NCBI GenBank assembly: GCA_017623055.1
Contig: JAGAPX010000005.1
Span: forward strand, 1 to 64,000
Reading direction: 5' to 3'
Length of the DNA: 64,000 nucleotides
Source of the DNA: Phascolarctobacterium sp.
GTDB lineage: Bacteria > Bacillota > Negativicutes > Acidaminococcales > Acidaminococcaceae
In this document: in pieces, positions 60,348 to 64,000 of the stretch
How positions within the stretch are numbered: position 1 is the first letter of the stretch
Layout of the letters: each line of letters starts with the position of its first letter
Position numbers and translations under genes: made by a program
Notes under the pieces: model-generated
Database searches by the model: none
Told to the model about the DNA's origin: nothing
The model's input: only the letters and a program-made list of their open reading frames with translations

Positions 60348-60405
60348 TTGTTTCGTCAAGTTGCCTAAACAATTCAATTATTCTAATGTCGATAGGTTCC
60401 AACAT
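60244..60405 (-). CDS. 53-aa ORF antisense to the 3' end of the repressor gene
   Basis: ATG 60405 follows a GGGGCGG-type site. A promoter-like TTACAA-17-TATAAT lies upstream on the minus strand (about 60450-60478). The frame (LEPIDIRIIELFRQLDETTKTEFL) is helical and overlaps the CI-like gene by 104 bp. It resembles, in amino-acid pattern, the repressor's own C-terminal helix (LLKQLSPEQKEFLLVQ), so it might interfere with dimerisation; this is speculative. A longer frame to 60561 is not supported. Confidence 0.45.
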   Translation of the reverse strand: MLEPIDIRIIELFRQLDETTKTEFLRSLCYALQAPQAAQVKIPFVPEKAVLKD

Positions 60406-60539
60406 TGTTGCCGCCCCTTTCCTTAGAGTGGCTGCCTGGCAGTGTAAACACATTATAACAGAGATGGTTTCATCTTGTAATCTATCGTTATTTAATAACG
60501 ATATTTGACAAGAGGAGAGGTAGGCAAGAGGTGTTATAG

Positions 60540-60899
60540 ATGGCAAAATATATTGGTGCAATTAGTCAAAACATAATCAATCTTCTTGGCTTGAATTGCT
60601 CTCCTGAAACTCCTATTTATATAGGCGAGCAGAACGAGGAGCATATGAAGAAAAGTCACCAATTTGATTATGAAATTTATCGTGATGAATTACCCAATAT
60701 CATAGCAAACCCCGATTATGTGGGTCTCAATAAAGACAATTCCATAGAATACATCAAAGAATTTCCCGTAGACGACGATTTTGTAAAGGTTGCTGTTAGG
60801 GTAAGTACAAACAACAAATATTTTGCACGAACTCTTTACACCATCAGCAGGAAAAGAGTTTTAGATTTCTTAGCAAAAGGTACAATAAAAAAGGTTTGA
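60540..60899 (+). CDS. Phage small nuclease-like protein of the PBECR type
   Basis: A 119-aa protein whose pattern KKSHQFDYEIYRDELPNIIANPDYVGLNKDNSIEYIKEF (partial: NIIANPDYVGLNKDNS) and FARTLYTISRKRVLDFL matches the phage-Barnase-EndoU-ColicinE5/D-RelE-like domain families. These are RNase-fold proteins of phages with unknown targets. AGAGGTG lies before the ATG. It lies between repressor and recombinase, so it may be expressed in the lysogen. Confidence 0.7.
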   Translation: MAKYIGAISQNIINLLGLNCSPETPIYIGEQNEEHMKKSHQFDYEIYRDELPNIIANPDYVGLNKDNSIEYIKEFPVDDDFVKVAVRVSTNNKYFARTLYTISRKRVLDFLAKGTIKKV

Positions 60900-61068
60900 C
60901 TTTGATGATTCGTTTTGATACAATCAATGTGACGAAAGGCACTTCGAGGACGGAACGGGCAGCCGTCACCACGCTTAGGCGGTAGGAGATGTGGGAATGT
61001 CACCCCACCGATTTGTCTGTACGGTATAACCCGAGTTACATTGGTAGCTCGGGTTTTTATTTTTATGT
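60896..61068 (+). ncRNA. Candidate structured non-coding RNA
   Basis: A near-consensus promoter TTGACT (60896-60901)-17 bp-TACAAT (60919-60924) drives a region with consecutive stems (GACGG/CCGTC at about 60949-60967; GTGGG/CCCAC at about 60992-61009) and an intrinsic terminator (ACCCGAG/CTCGGGT, about 61027-61056, then Ts). The transcript is about 130 nt. No convincing coding frame is present on either strand. Confidence 0.6.
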
Positions 61069-61098
61069 AGGTCTTAGAAATCAAAGAATAGAAAGTAC

Positions 61099-61184
61099 TT
61101 AGTCATTAGTTAGTCATTAACTTAGTCATAGAATTATGTTTAGTTGACCCATAGTTGACTGAGCTGGCGAGTAACTGGCGAGTA
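61099..61184. repeat. Tandem short repeats with 11-12-bp spacing upstream of the recombinase
   Basis: TTAGTCAT at 61099, 61110 and 61122; TAGTTGAC at 61141 and 61152; CTGGCGAGTA at 61164 and 61175. Successive units start 11-12 bp apart, except one 19-bp gap. They could bind a regulator, or be recombinase/accessory sites. The rest of 61069-61246 holds nothing else visible. Confidence 0.7.
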
Positions 61185-61246
61185 TGTGCTATCGGTTAAA
61201 TCTGATTGTGAAAACAGACGGTGTTTTTTCGTTATAGAGGTAGTTT

Positions 61247-62809
61247 ATGGCAAAGAGAACATTACCTAAGAAAATTAAAAAGGGTGGTATTGCCGTTATT
61301 TATGCACGTTACTCTTCTCACAACCAAAGAGATGTGAGCATTGAGCAACAAGTAGAAGCGTGCATGAAATACGCTAAAGACTCTGGACTGAACGTAGTAG
61401 ACACCTACGCTGATAGAGCTGTTACTGGACGATCAGACCGCAGGCCAAAATTCCAAAAAATGATGCGAGATGCTGAGTCTGGAAAATTTGAGTTTGTAAT
61501 TTCGTGGAAGTCTAACCGTATTGGTCGTAATATGCTCCAAGCTATGAATAACGAAGCGAGGCTTGCTGATTGCGGAGTACGTGCAGTTTTCGTAGAAGAA
61601 GACTTCGAGGATAATGCTGCAGGTCGCTTTGCCTTACGTTCTATGATGAACGTCAATCAATTCTATTCAGAGAATATGGCCGAGGACATTCAACGTGGTT
61701 TAGATGATAATGCTTCCAAGTGCCTTGTGAACGGGAACGGTGGCTTCGGCTTCAAGCGTGGGGAAGATGGTCGCTATGCATTGGATTCTCCCAAAGATGC
61801 AATAGTACGTGAAATCTTTGAGCGTGTTGCTAAAAGAGAGCCAATCGTGGATATTATGAACAGCCTTAACGAGCGTGGGATTAAAACATCTAGAGGAGGT
61901 AAGTGGAACCGTAGCAGCTTCCAAAAGATGTTGATAAATGAACGCTATCGTGGCGTGTACATTTATAAAGACCACTATATAGAAGGTGGCGTTCCGAGAA
62001 TTGTTAGTGATGATATTTTCTACAGGGTGCAGGAGGTAGTTAATATGAATAAACAAGTTAAGACCAAAAGACGCAGAACTGAAAACGGTACTTATCTATT
62101 AACTGGCAAATTATTCTGCGGTCATTGCAAATCTCATATGACTGGTATCTCCGGTACAAGTGGCCGTGGGTATCTTCATTTCTACTATACCTGCAGGAAG
62201 AGAAGAGTGGAAAAAGCCTGTAAAAAACGAAACGTTCAAAGAGATTATATTGAAAGGATTGTTGCGAAAGCCATTAAAGATTATTGCTTGAATGATGAAA
62301 TACTGGAAGTTATTGCTGATCAGACAGTAGAATATAACAAGAAGCAACTTCAAAATAATGAGTTGATTTTACTTGAGCAAGAACTTGCAAGTGTTAATAC
62401 AGGATTGCAAAATTTATTGAGAGCAATAGAAGCTGGCATCTTTAGCGATACAACAAGACAACGCATGCTTGATTTAGAAAAGCAAAAGGCTTCCCTTGAA
62501 TGTAAAATAGAAGAATTCAAATTTAATGTTGTACCGATAGATAGGGAAGATTTGATAGCGGGCTTAGCAATGTTCCGAGACGGTGACATTGAAGATAAAC
62601 GATTCCAAGCAGCGTTATTTGACACGTTTCTTCTAGCAGTGTATATTTATGATAACAACCTAAAACTGGTATTCACTTTCACCGGTGCGAACAATTCCAT
62701 TGAAGTTCCGTTAGAGGAAGTGGAAGACGCAGAAAGTGATGTTATTTTAGAAATTAAAGATGGGGTGCTTGTTCGTTCAAGCTCTGCTAATGTCCACCAC
62801 AAAAAATAA
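61247..62809 (+). CDS. Large serine recombinase (phage integrase)
   Basis: A 520-aa serine integrase. The N-terminal resolvase domain has the nucleophile Ser in IYARYSSHNQRDVSIEQQ and later RSDRRPKFQKMM and WKSNRIGRN. A recombinase domain follows (about 155-280), then a zinc-ribbon (LFCGHCKSHM...YTCRKRR) and a coiled-coil C-terminal part. It inserts and excises the prophage at short att sites. It is next to the host pgi gene, so the right prophage end should be near 62,810-62,860. Confidence 0.95.
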   Translation: MAKRTLPKKIKKGGIAVIYARYSSHNQRDVSIEQQVEACMKYAKDSGLNVVDTYADRAVTGRSDRRPKFQKMMRDAESGKFEFVISWKSNRIGRNMLQAMNNEARLADCGVRAVFVEEDFEDNAAGRFALRSMMNVNQFYSENMAEDIQRGLDDNASKCLVNGNGGFGFKRGEDGRYALDSPKDAIVREIFERVAKREPIVDIMNSLNERGIKTSRGGKWNRSSFQKMLINERYRGVYIYKDHYIEGGVPRIVSDDIFYRVQEVVNMNKQVKTKRRRTENGTYLLTGKLFCGHCKSHMTGISGTSGRGYLHFYYTCRKRRVEKACKKRNVQRDYIERIVAKAIKDYCLNDEILEVIADQTVEYNKKQLQNNELILLEQELASVNTGLQNLLRAIEAGIFSDTTRQRMLDLEKQKASLECKIEEFKFNVVPIDREDLIAGLAMFRDGDIEDKRFQAALFDTFLLAVYIYDNNLKLVFTFTGANNSIEVPLEEVEDAESDVILEIKDGVLVRSSSANVHHKK

Positions 62810-62852
62810 CCGTGAACTTGACTATCGTCAAATTCACGGTTTCTCTGTTTTT
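62810..62852. terminator. Bidirectional terminator between recombinase and pgi
   Basis: A 13-bp stem with one mismatch (CCGTGAACTTGAC at 62810-62822 with 62827-62839; TATC loop) has T-rich flanks on both strands. It ends the recombinase transcript and the convergent pgi transcript. Confidence 0.85.
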
Positions 62853-62858
62853 ATAGGG

Positions 62859-64000
62859 TTATCTTCCTAATTCACGCTTGATTATTTTTTTGTAAGCTTC
62901 TACGCCAGGTTGGTCAAAAGCATCTACGTTGGCAAGCTCCCCTTCGTAAGCAATGGAAAGCATCAAGAAATAGAAGATTTGTCCAATGTAAAATTCGTTG
63001 AGTGTGGGCAAACGGTACAATGCGCTAAAGCGGTTATCTTTATCCAAGGCTTCGCGATTTGCCAAGAGAGCAATTTGCAAGGCTTTGTTTAAGGACACGC
63101 CATCATATTTTGCAAAGTCCGGTAAATGAGGGAAGGGGTTGCCCAACACAACATCTTTTTCAAATTCATCAACTTGTAAGAATTGGATAACTTTGTTGCG
63201 TTTACCATCTTGGTGCTGTTGGGTTTGAGCGTGCATATCCGTACTGCCTACTGCGGCAATGGGGGTGCGTCCGTAGAAAACGGTTTCGCCATCGCGGTTA
63301 TGACGCTTGCCCAAGGATTCTGCAAGAAGCTGAACGTACCATTCTCCTAAGGATTTAAGGCACATACCATAGCTCATAAAAACTTCAGTATCACAATTGT
63401 ATTTGTTATCAGCAATATATTTTAGGCAGGCGTTGAGAAGTGCAGGATTGGAGAAATCTGCCTTTTGACAGGCTTTGTCCATGGCACGTGCGCCTTCTAA
63501 AATCATTTCAATATCTAAACCAATGGCTGCAGCAGTTACAAGACCAACATCGTTCAGAACGGAGAAGCGTCCACCGACACCTTCTTTAACGTCGAAAGTA
63601 CGCCAACCATTTTCTTTAGCAAGCTTGTAAAGGGGAGAACCAGTTTCTTCCTTCAAATCAGTTACTACCGCAACATCTACGTCAATATTTTCACGTTTGG
63701 TCAATTCTTGGTAGTAGTAACTAAAAGCAGTCAAGGTTTCCAAAGTAGTTCCTGATTTAGAAATAGGAACCAACAATAATCTGAACTTGTCGCCCTTATG
63801 CTTACGGTTTTCTGCAAGACTGTCCATTTGCTGAAGAATGTGGAGGCTTTGCCACGGGTCAATGTTATTACCGCCAAAGAAAAGACGTGGATGATTATCA
63901 CGTTCATCGTGGGTAAAGTTGTTCCAGCCGCCACCTGCAAAAATATCATAGAGCACTCTGTTACCTAAAAAGGAACCGCCTACACCTAAAAAGATTACTG
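62859..64000 (-). CDS. pgi: Glucose-6-phosphate isomerase (5' end beyond window)
   Basis: The C-terminal about 380 residues of PGI, interconverting glucose-6-phosphate and fructose-6-phosphate. Sugar-isomerase motifs are VIFLGVGGSFLGNR (at the window edge), ISKSGTTLETLTAF, and the catalytic region FYGRTPIAAVGSTDMHAQTQQHQDG (partial: GSTDMHAQTQQHQDG). The frame stays open to base 64000, so the start lies beyond. It is probably the chromosomal gene that originally followed ssrA at the phage integration point. Confidence 0.95.
   Translation of the reverse strand, partial: VIFLGVGGSFLGNRVLYDIFAGGGWNNFTHDERDNHPRLFFGGNNIDPWQSLHILQQMDSLAENRKHKGDKFRLLLVPISKSGTTLETLTAFSYYYQELTKRENIDVDVAVVTDLKEETGSPLYKLAKENGWRTFDVKEGVGGRFSVLNDVGLVTAAAIGLDIEMILEGARAMDKACQKADFSNPALLNACLKYIADNKYNCDTEVFMSYGMCLKSLGEWYVQLLAESLGKRHNRDGETVFYGRTPIAAVGSTDMHAQTQQHQDGKRNKVIQFLQVDEFEKDVVLGNPFPHLPDFAKYDGVSLNKALQIALLANREALDKDNRFSALYRLPTLNEFYIGQIFYFLMLSIAYEGELANVDAFDQPGVEAYKKIIKRELGR

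Noticed and set aside
60836-61084. An 82-aa minus-strand frame over the structured RNA region
   Set aside because: It has no ribosome site, starts inside the recombinase-side intergenic region and reads through the terminator stem; the region is better explained as a non-coding RNA.
61099-61184. Short repeats as a CRISPR array
   Set aside because: Units are 8-10 bp with no spacers of 25-40 bp and no cas genes nearby.

Overview
The window is a Bacillota (Firmicutes) chromosome segment carrying one apparently complete prophage. Three things suggest an outer-membrane-bearing member such as the Negativicutes: the cggR-gap-pgk/tpi-gpmI-eno and secG-est-rnr-smpB-ssrA gene orders are typical of Bacillota, a membrane pyrophosphatase is present, and the phage lysis module ends in spanin-like genes, which only make sense in a two-membrane cell. 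The genus is not determined.

Host left flank (1-14,035): a 5S rRNA and terminator close an rRNA operon. A glycolytic operon follows: cggR (with a candidate operator in its leader), gap, a single open frame fusing phosphoglycerate kinase to triosephosphate isomerase, gpmI and eno. Next come secG, a K+-type membrane pyrophosphatase (hppA), a carboxylesterase, RNase R, SmpB and tmRNA (ssrA, tag ANKEYALAA). Host right flank (62,859-64,000): pgi on the minus strand, cut by the window edge.

Accessory block (14,121-16,250): two small XRE regulators, then a plus-strand pair of amidoligase and gamma-glutamylcyclotransferase, probably cargo at the prophage end.

Prophage (about 14,100-62,850; exact att sites not found). 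Nearly all phage genes run right to left on the minus strand. At the right are a large serine recombinase, a CI-like repressor and a Cro-like gene, with GTGTC-N6-GACAC operators around divergent promoters. The early operon (59.5 to 45.2 kb) holds a Sak4-like ATPase, PD-(D/E)XK nuclease, SSB, replication protein, DnaC-like loader, RuvC-like resolvase, a methylase-like protein, ParB-domain protein, YopX, dUTPase and many small proteins. It ends with a sigma-region-4-like regulator. Directly after that gene lies an array of five 6-bp repeats at exact 10-bp spacing next to a -10 box, a strong candidate for the activated late promoter. The late operon starts with a 10-TM membrane protein and two ParB-like/PAPS-reductase-like gene pairs. 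Terminase, lambda-like head genes (protease with nested scaffold, decoration protein, capsid E), and a P2-like contractile tail follow (sheath, tube, E/E' frameshift pair, tape measure, X, D, V, PAAR, U, W, J, I).

The most interesting system is a diversity-generating retroelement (17.87-20.84 kb) at the end of the tail module: a C-type-lectin-like/FGE-fold target protein with its variable repeat, an Avd-type accessory protein, a template repeat and a reverse transcriptase. TR and VR are 108 bp each and differ at four positions, all adenines on the template strand. A hairpin with a GATA loop sits just past VR, as in known DGR targets. The lysis module (holin, amidase, two overlapping spanin-like frames) ends at a bidirectional terminator.

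Other notable points: a plus-strand membrane-protein moron inside the tail module, two candidate non-coding RNAs, and many proteins under 60 aa tightly coupled to their neighbours.
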